The notes under the pieces were generated by a model. That model did no database searches and was not told the DNA's origin. It saw nothing but the letters and a program-made list of their open reading frames with translations. DNA of 64,000 bases from Candidatus Olsenella pullistercoris (lineage in GTDB: Bacteria; Actinomycetota; Coriobacteriia; Coriobacteriales; Atopobiaceae). Below, piece by piece: positions 43,369 through 50,810 of the stretch (position 1 is its first letter; the number at the start of each line of letters is the position of its first letter). The translations under genes were made by a program, and so were the position numbers. The DNA lies in contig DXBM01000039.1 of assembly GCA_019116525.1 (NCBI GenBank), positions 1-64,000 of the forward strand, read 5' to 3'.

Positions 43369-45289
43369 GAACATGCACCGCGGGCGGGCGCCCAAGTCGA
43401 TGGGCAGGACCGCACTGCGCGTCCTCAAGATGATGCGCGGCTTCTACCCGGTGATGCTCCCGGCGGTCGCCTGCTGCATCCTGGTGCAGTGCGTCGTCCA
43501 GGCCATGCCCAACGTCTTCATGGAGCGGGCGCTCACGGTCGTGGGCAACACCTGGGAGTCGGGGGACTGGTCGGTCGCCCAGCCGCAGGTCTTTGCGAGC
43601 GCGGCCATGCTCGCCGTGCTCTACTTCGCGAGCCTCATCTGCAACGCGGTGTGGCAGCAGTGCATGGCCATCATCACGCAGGGCTCGCTCAAGAAGTTCC
43701 GCTGCCTCATGTTCGACCACATGCAGGACCTGCCCGTCCGCTACTTTGACACGCACCAGCACGGCGACGTCATGAGCTACTACACCAACGACATCGACGC
43801 CATGCGGCAGATGATCGCGCAGTCCCTGCCGCAGCTCTTCCTCACGACGCTCATGCTCTGCTCCGTGGGCTGCATCATGCTCTGGTACAGCCTGCCGCTC
43901 ACGCTCGTGGTGGTGGGCGGCGCCGCGGTCATGGCGCTTCTCGCCAAGACGCTCGCCGGCCGCTCCGCCAGGAACTTCCTGCGCACGCAGCGCGCGGTCG
44001 CTGCCGTGGAGGGGCTTGTCGAGGAGGTCATGAACGGCGAGAAGGTCGTCAAGGTCTTCTCGCACGAGCGCCAGATCGAGGCCGCCTTCGACGAGCTCAA
44101 CGACGAGTACCAGGACGCCGCCTGCACCGCCAACTCCTACGCCAACACGCTCATGCCGATCCTCATGAACATGGGCAACCTGCTCTACGTGGTGGTGGCC
44201 GTGGCGAGCGGCGTGCTGCTCGTCATCGGCGCGCCGAACCCCTCGATCTCGGGCCTGCCGCTCACCATCGCCGTGGCCGTACCGTTCCTCAACATGACCA
44301 AGCAGTTCGCCAACCAGATCGGCCAGATCTCCAACCAGGTGAACTCCGTCGTCATGGGCCTCGCCGGCGCCGAGCGCATCTTCGAGCTCCTCGACGAGCC
44401 CGTCGAGGAGGACGAGGGCTACGTCGAGCTTGTGGCCTGCACGATCGGCCGCGACGGCACCGTGCGCGAGTGCGACCGCCGCGCGCACGACTGGGCCGGG
44501 CAGTGGGCGTGGCGCCACCCGCACCAGGCTGACGGCACCGTCACCTACACCCCGCTCGCCGGCGACGTGCGCCTCTTTGACGTGGACTTTGCCTACGAGC
44601 CGGGGCACACGGTCCTGCACAACGTCTCGCTCTACGCCAAGCCGGGTCAGAAGGTGGCCTTCGTCGGCGCCACGGGAGCGGGCAAGACCACGATCACGAA
44701 CCTGCTGAACCGCTTCTACGACATCGCGGACGGCAAGATCCGCTACGACGGCATCAACATCAACAAGATCAAGAAGCCGGACCTGAGGCGCTCGCTCGGC
44801 GTGGTCCTGCAGGACGTGAACCTGTTCACCGGCACCGTCATGGACAACATCCGCTACGGACGCCTCGACGCCACCGACGACGAGTGCATGGCCGCGGCCC
44901 GGCTCGCCGGCGCGGACGACTTCATCCGGCGCCTCCCCGACGGCTACGACACGATGCTCACGGACAACGGCGCGGCGCTCTCCCAGGGCCAGCGCCAGCT
45001 GCTCTCGATCGCGCGGGCCGCGGTGGCCGACCCGCCGGTCATGGTGCTCGACGAGGCCACGTCGTCAATCGACACGCGCACCGAGGCGATCGTGCAGCGC
45101 GGCATGGACGCGCTCATGACCGGGCGCACCACGTTCGTGATCGCCCACCGCCTCTCGACCGTGCGCAACTCCGACGTCATCATCGTGCTCGACCACGGGC
45201 GCATCATCGAGCGCGGCACGCACGACGAGCTCATCGCCAAGAAGGGCACGTACTACCAGCTCTACACTGGCGCCTTCGAGCTCGAATAG
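43361..45289 (+). CDS. Heterodimeric ABC exporter, catalytic subunit (pair 3)
   Basis: This 642-residue partner has six helices, the same inter-domain insert as pair 2 (WAWRHPH, about 384-392), Walker A GATGAGKTT (about 436), signature LSQGQRQ, Walker B LDEATS (about 563) and the switch His in AHRLST. It lacks the long N-terminal extension of the pair 2 subunit. The ATG at 43361 overlaps the upstream stop (ATGAGTAG). The pairs probably arose by duplication and then received different regulation. Confidence 0.9.
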   Translation: MSRNMHRGRAPKSMGRTALRVLKMMRGFYPVMLPAVACCILVQCVVQAMPNVFMERALTVVGNTWESGDWSVAQPQVFASAAMLAVLYFASLICNAVWQQCMAIITQGSLKKFRCLMFDHMQDLPVRYFDTHQHGDVMSYYTNDIDAMRQMIAQSLPQLFLTTLMLCSVGCIMLWYSLPLTLVVVGGAAVMALLAKTLAGRSARNFLRTQRAVAAVEGLVEEVMNGEKVVKVFSHERQIEAAFDELNDEYQDAACTANSYANTLMPILMNMGNLLYVVVAVASGVLLVIGAPNPSISGLPLTIAVAVPFLNMTKQFANQIGQISNQVNSVVMGLAGAERIFELLDEPVEEDEGYVELVACTIGRDGTVRECDRRAHDWAGQWAWRHPHQADGTVTYTPLAGDVRLFDVDFAYEPGHTVLHNVSLYAKPGQKVAFVGATGAGKTTITNLLNRFYDIADGKIRYDGININKIKKPDLRRSLGVVLQDVNLFTGTVMDNIRYGRLDATDDECMAAARLAGADDFIRRLPDGYDTMLTDNGAALSQGQRQLLSIARAAVADPPVMVLDEATSSIDTRTEAIVQRGMDALMTGRTTFVIAHRLSTVRNSDVIIVLDHGRIIERGTHDELIAKKGTYYQLYTGAFELE

Positions 45290-45296
45290 CTCTGCA

Positions 45297-45368
45297 AATT
45301 GGGGACGTGCTTTTTCTCTCAGAGAAAAAGGGACGGGCTCGCCTCCGCCTCGGAAGCGAGCCCGTCCC
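45297..45368. repeat. Inverted-repeat element F (AATTGGGGACGTG, REP-like)
   Basis: AATTGGGGACGTG is followed by the palindrome CTTTTTCTC-TCA-GAGAAAAAG (45310-45330) and then GGGACGGGCTCGC/GCGAGCCCGTCCC (45330-45367). The first part matches element E at 15758. It lies between convergent genes and can also act as a terminator. Confidence 0.6.
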
Positions 45369-45395
45369 CGTGAGAGCGGCACCTCTCCCCTAGCG

Positions 45396-45986
45396 TCACC
45401 TGCCGATCGGCCTCATCGCAACGCCCTCGGCCACGAGGCTCGCTCCGGCAACGATCAGATAGGCTGCCATGAGGTAGCCGAGCACGAGGCTCGAGAAGAG
45501 CGGCGCGATCAGAAACACCACGCCCGCCACGATGTTGAGGACGCCCGTCGCGGTTGAGACGCCGGTGCCCTCGAAGCCAAAGTAGCGCATGCGATGGGCC
45601 GAGGAGAGTCGCTCCGCGCCCGAAGCGATGAACAGGAACGCCAGCAGGAGGGTGAGCGTCCCGGCGGTGAGGTACGACGGAAGCGCAAGCACCAGGACGC
45701 CGAGAAGGGCGTTGAGAATGCCCGTGACGAGCGCCACGGGGCTGCGGAAGAGCTCGGGCGTGCGAACGTAGCCCACGATTCCCGCAGCGCCGCCCGCGAT
45801 GAGCGCCACCGCGATGACTGTCTGGATGACGGCATAGAGGCTGAAAGGCGACGCCAGGCTCGCCACGCCCGCGAGCGCGAGCAGGGCCCCGAGTCCGATG
45901 GCGAGCGCGCGCGTGCCGCGCACCCCCTCGTTCCACCGCTCGACGAAGTCGCCGACGTGATCAAAGCTCGAGTCGTAGTGCTGCAT
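45396..45986 (-). CDS. HdeD-like DUF308 membrane protein
   Basis: This 196-residue protein has six hydrophobic helices in three pairs, matching the HdeD/DUF308 family. The short loops carry single acidic or basic residues (for example SPVALVTGILN and GVSTATGVLN at the start of pairs 2 and 3). HdeD in Escherichia coli is linked to acid resistance, but the function here is unknown. The ATG at 45986 has AAGGAG. It is transcribed alone on the minus strand. Confidence 0.8.
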   Translation of the reverse strand: MQHYDSSFDHVGDFVERWNEGVRGTRALAIGLGALLALAGVASLASPFSLYAVIQTVIAVALIAGGAAGIVGYVRTPELFRSPVALVTGILNALLGVLVLALPSYLTAGTLTLLLAFLFIASGAERLSSAHRMRYFGFEGTGVSTATGVLNIVAGVVFLIAPLFSSLVLGYLMAAYLIVAGASLVAEGVAMRPIGR

Positions 45987-46055
45987 GTCAACTCCTTGGT
46001 TGGGCCGCCCCGCCTGCCCTGTGGCGCGGGCGCCGGCCTACCTCTCTTCTGCCCA

Positions 46056-46080
46056 AATTGCGACTTTATAACTCGCAATT
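46056..46080 (-). promoter_or_regulatory. AATTGCGA/TCGCAATT inverted repeat with TATAAA box
   Basis: AATTGCGA and TCGCAATT flank nine bases that contain TATAAA on the minus strand, about 80 bases before the DUF308 gene. This looks like a promoter with a symmetrical operator. The remaining part of the 45987-46190 gap shows nothing more. Confidence 0.4.
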
Positions 46081-46190
46081 CTCAAAGCGAGGGCACGCAC
46101 ACCGTTCGCACACGTTCCGCAACGGCGTGCTCAGGAAAAAGAAGCTAACAGCGATTGGCTCAGGGACCCGGTCCTCGCGCGGCCCGTCGG

Positions 46191-48047
46191 CTACCTCCGC
46201 CGCCGGCGGCGGCTCTCGCGGATGATGTCCCAGGCAACCCACACGCCGAGCACGAACGCGGCCATGTAGCCGAGGAACCCGATGATCGGGATGCCGAAGA
46301 TGACCGGCTGAATGCGCGCGTAGTAGACGACCGACGAGCCAATGAACAGGCCCGCCACGATGACGCTCAGCGTGAGGCGGTTCGCGATGCGCGAGAGGTC
46401 CTCGAGCGGGTCGGCAGTGCCCGCGAGGTCGAGGTTGACGCGGAGCTGCCCGCGCGTGAGCATGCGCATGGCGAGCCCGGCCTCCCCTGCCGCGCCGAGA
46501 AGCCCATGGGCGGCCGCCTCCGACTCCCGGGCGAGGCGCGACGCCTCACGACGCGCGAGCTGGCCGGCGCTCTCGTGCGCGCGCAGGTGCGTCCCGATGA
46601 TCTCCACGATCGAGGTGCCCGGGAGCAGGTCGTGCACCGTACCCTCGAGCGTCACGAGCGAGCGCGCGAGCATCGTGACCGAGCTCGGGAGCTCAATGCC
46701 GTCCTTCTGCGCCATCGAGATGAGCGAGTTCATGAACGCGCCGACGTCGAGGTCGGAGAGGTTGGAGAGGCCGTAGTCGGCCACGATCGAGTCGAGGTCA
46801 GCGAGGAGGTGCGCATGGTCGACCTCAGCGGTGTCTGAGACCGAGAAGCGCAGGAGCCCGTCGGCAAGCCCCGCCGAGTCACAGCGGGCGACGGCCGTCA
46901 CCATGTCGCGCACAGCGCTGCGATCATGGCTCGAGAGCCGGCCCATGATGCCGAGGTCGAGGTAGACGATCTTCCCCCCGCGGACCACGAGGTTGCCGGG
47001 GTGAGGGTCGGCGTGGAAGAAGCCGTCGTCGAGCATCTGGCTCGTGTAGTTGTCCGCGAGCTTGATGCCTATCTCGCCAAGGTCGTAGCCCTCCGCTACG
47101 AGCCGCGCGGTGTTGTTGATGGGGATGCCCTCGACGTAGTCCATCACCACCACGTGGCGCGTGCACAGCGCCGGGTAGGGCTTGGGGCACTCGATGAAGC
47201 GGCACTCTGCGTTGTTGCGACGGAACTCCTCGAGACTGCGCGCCTCAACGAGAAAGTCCGTCTCCTCGCGGAAGCTCTGCCACAGCTCGTCAACGACCGA
47301 CTGGAGGTCGAGGAACTGCTCGTCCCCCATGAAGCGGCTCGCGTAGCGGGCGAGCGAGCGCATGATCGAGATGTCCTGCGCCATGATCTCCTGGACGTGG
47401 GGGCGCTGGATCTTGACGGCGACGAGCTCCCCGGTGACGAGGCGGGCCTTGTGGACCTGCGCCACGGAGGCCGAGCCGAGCGGGCGGTCGTCGATCGCGT
47501 CGAAGAGGTCCTCGAGCGGCGTCTCGTACTCGGCGCGCAGGGCGGAGAGCACCGTGTCACGGTCCATGGGCTCGACCTCGGTGCGCAGGCGGGAGAGCTC
47601 GCGCATGAAGCTCTGCGGCAGGATCTCCGAGCGCATGGAGAGGATCTGGCCCGCCTTGACGAACATCGGGCCGAGCTCCTCGAGCATGCGGCGCAGCCCC
47701 TGGGGCGTGAGGCCGTGGAAGATGTCGTAGCGGCGGACGATGGAGAGGATCTCGCGGATGCGCGCGAGCCGCGCGGCGCGGCTGAGGTTCGCCTCCCCCT
47801 CGCGGCGGCCGCCGAACAGCCCGATCGTCTGCCGGTCGTTCAGCGCGTCGCGCGCCCCCTCGTACCATGCGTCGAGAAGCTCCTGCGCGCGGCGCGTGCT
47901 GTCGTCGACGTGCGTGCTGCCGAGGTCTCCCGGCACACGAGCGCCCGCGCCCGCGGCGCCGGCCGACTCATCGGCGGCGCCCACGGGCCTCATCCCGTCC
48001 TCGCCCTCAGCGGGACGGTCCCTCTCCTCGGGCTCGCTCAGCGGCAC
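46191..48047 (-). CDS. UbiB/AarF (ABC1) atypical kinase-like protein
   Basis: This 618-residue protein has the ABC1 kinase-like domain: the KxGQ motif in VKAGQILSMR (about 135), the Ala-rich loop in GSASVAQVHKA, VKIQRPHV with the invariant Lys, and the HADPHPGN and DLGIMGRL motifs near 352-372. The C-terminus has two hydrophobic helices with a short basic end. Such proteins support isoprenoid quinone or lipid metabolism; the pathway here is unclear. The first 60 residues are acidic and low-complexity. The GTG at 48047 has only a weak site; an in-frame ATG 18 codons later is a possible true start. The phasin-like gene lies nine bases upstream. Confidence 0.85.
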   Translation of the reverse strand: MPLSEPEERDRPAEGEDGMRPVGAADESAGAAGAGARVPGDLGSTHVDDSTRRAQELLDAWYEGARDALNDRQTIGLFGGRREGEANLSRAARLARIREILSIVRRYDIFHGLTPQGLRRMLEELGPMFVKAGQILSMRSEILPQSFMRELSRLRTEVEPMDRDTVLSALRAEYETPLEDLFDAIDDRPLGSASVAQVHKARLVTGELVAVKIQRPHVQEIMAQDISIMRSLARYASRFMGDEQFLDLQSVVDELWQSFREETDFLVEARSLEEFRRNNAECRFIECPKPYPALCTRHVVVMDYVEGIPINNTARLVAEGYDLGEIGIKLADNYTSQMLDDGFFHADPHPGNLVVRGGKIVYLDLGIMGRLSSHDRSAVRDMVTAVARCDSAGLADGLLRFSVSDTAEVDHAHLLADLDSIVADYGLSNLSDLDVGAFMNSLISMAQKDGIELPSSVTMLARSLVTLEGTVHDLLPGTSIVEIIGTHLRAHESAGQLARREASRLARESEAAAHGLLGAAGEAGLAMRMLTRGQLRVNLDLAGTADPLEDLSRIANRLTLSVIVAGLFIGSSVVYYARIQPVIFGIPIIGFLGYMAAFVLGVWVAWDIIRESRRRRRR

Positions 48048-48055
48048 GCGCTGCC

Positions 48056-48415
48056 CTACTCGGCCGCGTCCTCGGAGGGAGCGGCACCCTCGTCGGCGTT
48101 CTCGACCTCAACCTTGACCGAGGCTGCCTCGATGTCCGCGGACATCTCGGCGACCTTGGCGGCGAAGGCGGCGCGCTCCTCGGGAGTCATGGACTCGAGC
48201 CGAGCGCGCAGGACCTTGTCGGCGGAGTCGTCCACGGCCTCCTTGACCTTGTGCGTGAGCTCCTCGTTCAGGGTCTTGCCCTGCTCGACCGTCAGCTCGC
48301 CCTTCTTGACGAGCTCCTCGACGACCTCCTGGGACTTCTCGGCTCCCGTGGCGACGGCGCCGACGCCGGCCAGAAACATCTTGCGCAGGCCGTCCATCAG
48401 ATCAAACTCAGCCAT
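48056..48415 (-). CDS. Phasin-family-like small helical protein
   Basis: This 119-residue protein begins with a short hydrophobic helix (RKMFLAGVGAVATGAEKSQE) and continues as a long charged coiled coil (about 30-95), then an acidic tail. This is the pattern of phasin-like proteins that coat granules or lipid surfaces. The ATG at 48415 has GAGAGGAG; a longer frame to 48481 was rejected. It is eight bases upstream of the UbiB-like gene, and the two are probably one operon. Whether it contacts lipid inclusions is inference. Confidence 0.7.
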   Translation of the reverse strand: MAEFDLMDGLRKMFLAGVGAVATGAEKSQEVVEELVKKGELTVEQGKTLNEELTHKVKEAVDDSADKVLRARLESMTPEERAAFAAKVAEMSADIEAASVKVEVENADEGAAPSEDAAE

Positions 48416-48523
48416 TTGTGCTCCTCTCGCTAGGCGGGGACGCTTACATGCTCCCCTTCTACCCGCTCCGGCGCCGCCCAATCTCGGCGGGCGCGCCCGA
48501 GCGCTCGGCGGGCGAGGGCGCGC

Positions 48524-49189
48524 TCAGGCGCCGAGAAGAACGCGGCCCAGCTCCTCCACCGAGCCTGCGAGCGCGCTCGCACCGGCATCGGCGAGCTCGC
48601 GCTCGGTGCCGCCCCCAAAGAGCACGCCCACGCAGGGGATCCCGTGCGCCGCCGCTGCCTCCACGTCATAGTGCCGGTCCCCCACCATGACAGCGTCGGC
48701 CGGCGTGGCTACGAGCGCCTCGAGGGCCCGCCCGATGATGTGGGCCTTGGACTCCGCCTCGTCTGTCACTTTGCCGAAGGCGACGTCGAAGAGCTCCGTC
48801 ACCTTGTTGTCGGCGAGCGCCTGGCGAATCATCCCCTGTCGCTTGGAGGAGGCCACGCCGAGCCGCCTTCCCGACGCCCGCAGGCGCTCGAGCAGCTCGG
48901 CCATGTCGTCAAAGAGCGGCCAGGCGTCGCGGCCGATCTTGAGGTAGATGGAGCGATAGGTGGCCGTAACGCGCGCCGCCGCCTCCTCCGAGAGGCCGTA
49001 GACGAGCGAGAAGGCGTGCGGGAAGGGAGGTCCCACGAGGCGGGTGAGGTCGCCGAGGTCCTCCTCGGGAAAGCCGTTCGCGAGCAGCGCCGTCCGCGCC
49101 GTGGACACGATGGCGCCCACTGAGTCCGCGAGCGTCCCGTCAAAGTCAAAGAGCACGACGCTGCGCGCCGCGAGGTCCTTCTCGGCCAT
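48524..49189 (-). CDS. HAD-family hydrolase (phosphoglycolate phosphatase-like)
   Basis: This 221-residue HAD phosphatase has motif I DFDGTLAD (about 16-23), a helical cap, motif II in GVASSKR, the conserved Lys in SKAHIIG, and motif IV GDRHYDVEAA. The spacing matches phosphoglycolate phosphatase-like HAD proteins, though the substrate is unknown. The ATG at 49189 has AAGGGGGG in front. It is divergent from the DUF1015 gene across a repeat-bearing gap. The longer reading frame to 49354 runs through the repeats and was rejected. Confidence 0.85.
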   Translation of the reverse strand: MAEKDLAARSVVLFDFDGTLADSVGAIVSTARTALLANGFPEEDLGDLTRLVGPPFPHAFSLVYGLSEEAAARVTATYRSIYLKIGRDAWPLFDDMAELLERLRASGRRLGVASSKRQGMIRQALADNKVTELFDVAFGKVTDEAESKAHIIGRALEALVATPADAVMVGDRHYDVEAAAAHGIPCVGVLFGGGTERELADAGASALAGSVEELGRVLLGA

Positions 49190-49260
49190 GAGCCCCCCTT
49201 CGCTTGGCTGACCCCAGCGTAGCACGGCTCCGGAGGTCGAGCGCGCCAAAGATCGCGTCC

Positions 49261-49349
49261 ACTGCGCGCCCCGCGGCGCGCACTCGAGGGCTTTCTTGTC
49301 CGTTAGGACACGAATCCGGCCCAGTGCGCGCTCCGCGGCGCGCACTCGA
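49261..49349. repeat. 27-base direct repeat with internal dyads between divergent genes
   Basis: ACTGCGCGCCCCGCGGCGCGCACTCGA (49261-49287, written here in two parts: ACTGCGCGCCCC and GCGGCGCGCACTCGA) and a near-identical copy at 49323-49349 lie 62 bases apart. Each contains TGCGCGC/GCGCGCA arms, and TGTCC-GTTA-GGACA lies between them. They sit in the only shared regulatory space of the HAD and DUF1015 genes. Confidence 0.6.
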
Positions 49350-49434
49350 CGCAATTTCCGTCACGGCGAGAAGTTCGTGCCGCCGCGACGCGCACGCGCT
49401 ATCATGTCTGCACCCAAGACACCGAGGAGGCACC

Positions 49435-50715
49435 ATGCGCGCCGAGCCCATAACCTGCTACCGTCCGCGCCCCGACCTGGCGAGCGTCGTCGCGGCGCCG
49501 CCCTACGACGTCTTTGACCGCGCGGGGGCCGCCGCCTACGTTGCCGCCCATCCGCAGAGCTTCCTTGCGGTGGACCGCCCGGAGACGGGATTTGCCCCCG
49601 AGCACGACATGTACGCGGACGACGTCTACGCGCGCGCCCATGACCTTCTCGCCGCGCGCGTGAACGCCGGCGAGCTCCTGCGCGACGGGACGCCCTGCTT
49701 CTACCTCTACCGGCAGCGCACGGCGGACCACGAGCAGACCGGGATCGTGGCCGCCTTCTCCGTTGACGACTACACCAACGGGGTGATCCGTCGCCACGAG
49801 CTCACGCGCCGCGACAAGGAGGACGACCGCCTGCGCCACATCGAGGCAACGACCTGCCAGACCGGGCCCGTCTTTCTCGCCTATCGCGAGAACCCCGTGC
49901 TCGAGGCGCTCGTGGAGGCCGCGAAGACCGCAGAGCCGCTCTATGACTTCCGCGACGAGGACCGCGTGCGCCACACCGTCTGGCGCGTCGCGCGGCCTGC
50001 CGCCGTCGAGTCCATACGCCTCATGCTCGAGCACGTTGGGTGCGCCTACATCGTGGACGGCCACCACCGCGCGGCGGCGGCAGCGCGCTTCTGCCAGCGG
50101 GCGCGCACCGAGGAGGGCGCGGACCACACCGGCGACGAGGCGTACAACTTCTTCCTCGGCGCGCTCTTCCCCGCGAGCCAGCTCGCCTGCGCGCCCTATG
50201 ACCGCGTGGTCGCGGACGCGGCGGGGCTCTCCGAGGGGGAGCTCGTTTCCGCGCTCGAGGCGGCCGGCCTCTCCGTGGGCGAGCGACGCTCGGAGCCGGT
50301 CGCTCCTGCCGAGCGCGGACGCCTCGGGATGTACGCGTTCGGGGCCTGGCGCGAGCTGTCGCTCCCGGGCGAGCGCCCGGACGACGTGGCCGCGTCCCTC
50401 GACGCCGCGCTGCTCCAGGAGCTCGTGCTCGGCCCCGTGCTGGGCGTCTGCGACCCGCGCGACGACGCGCGCCTCTCCTTCGTGGGAGGCGGGGACCTCG
50501 CCGAGCTCGAGCGCAGGGCCGGCGAGGAGGGCGTTGCCTTCTCGCTCTTCCCCACCTCGGTGAACGAGCTGATGGCCGTGGCTGACGCCGGCGGTCTCAT
50601 GCCGCCCAAGTCAACGTGGTTCACGCCCAAGCTCAAGAGCGGTCTCTTCGTGCGTCGCGTCTGCCTGCGCGAGTGCCTGATCGACGGAGCGCGCCCCAGG
50701 AGGCGCGAGGAGTAG
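49435..50715 (+). CDS. DUF1015 family protein
   Basis: This 426-residue cytoplasmic protein matches the DUF1015 family throughout, with AAPPYDVFD near the N-terminus, IRRHELTRRDKEDDR and the strongly conserved DGHHRAAAA (about 203-211). The family is distantly related to ParB/sulfiredoxin-fold proteins, some of which are free-serine kinases, so a small-molecule kinase role is possible; this is inference. The ATG at 49435 has GAGGAGG. TATCAT at 49400 may be the -10. It is followed 95 bases later by the orphan repeat gene. Confidence 0.85.
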   Translation: MRAEPITCYRPRPDLASVVAAPPYDVFDRAGAAAYVAAHPQSFLAVDRPETGFAPEHDMYADDVYARAHDLLAARVNAGELLRDGTPCFYLYRQRTADHEQTGIVAAFSVDDYTNGVIRRHELTRRDKEDDRLRHIEATTCQTGPVFLAYRENPVLEALVEAAKTAEPLYDFRDEDRVRHTVWRVARPAAVESIRLMLEHVGCAYIVDGHHRAAAAARFCQRARTEEGADHTGDEAYNFFLGALFPASQLACAPYDRVVADAAGLSEGELVSALEAAGLSVGERRSEPVAPAERGRLGMYAFGAWRELSLPGERPDDVAASLDAALLQELVLGPVLGVCDPRDDARLSFVGGGDLAELERRAGEEGVAFSLFPTSVNELMAVADAGGLMPPKSTWFTPKLKSGLFVRRVCLRECLIDGARPRRREE

Positions 50716-50810
50716 GCCGTGGCGAATAGCCCACGGGCACACGTGGAATAAATACGTGGTAGAGACAAGAGCTGAGGCGATGATGCCAGGCGCGCGGTGA
50801 GGAGGTGCCC

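Noticed and set aside
49261..49349. CRISPR-like repeat
   Set aside because: Only two copies with 62-base spacing, each internally palindromic; no array or cas genes.
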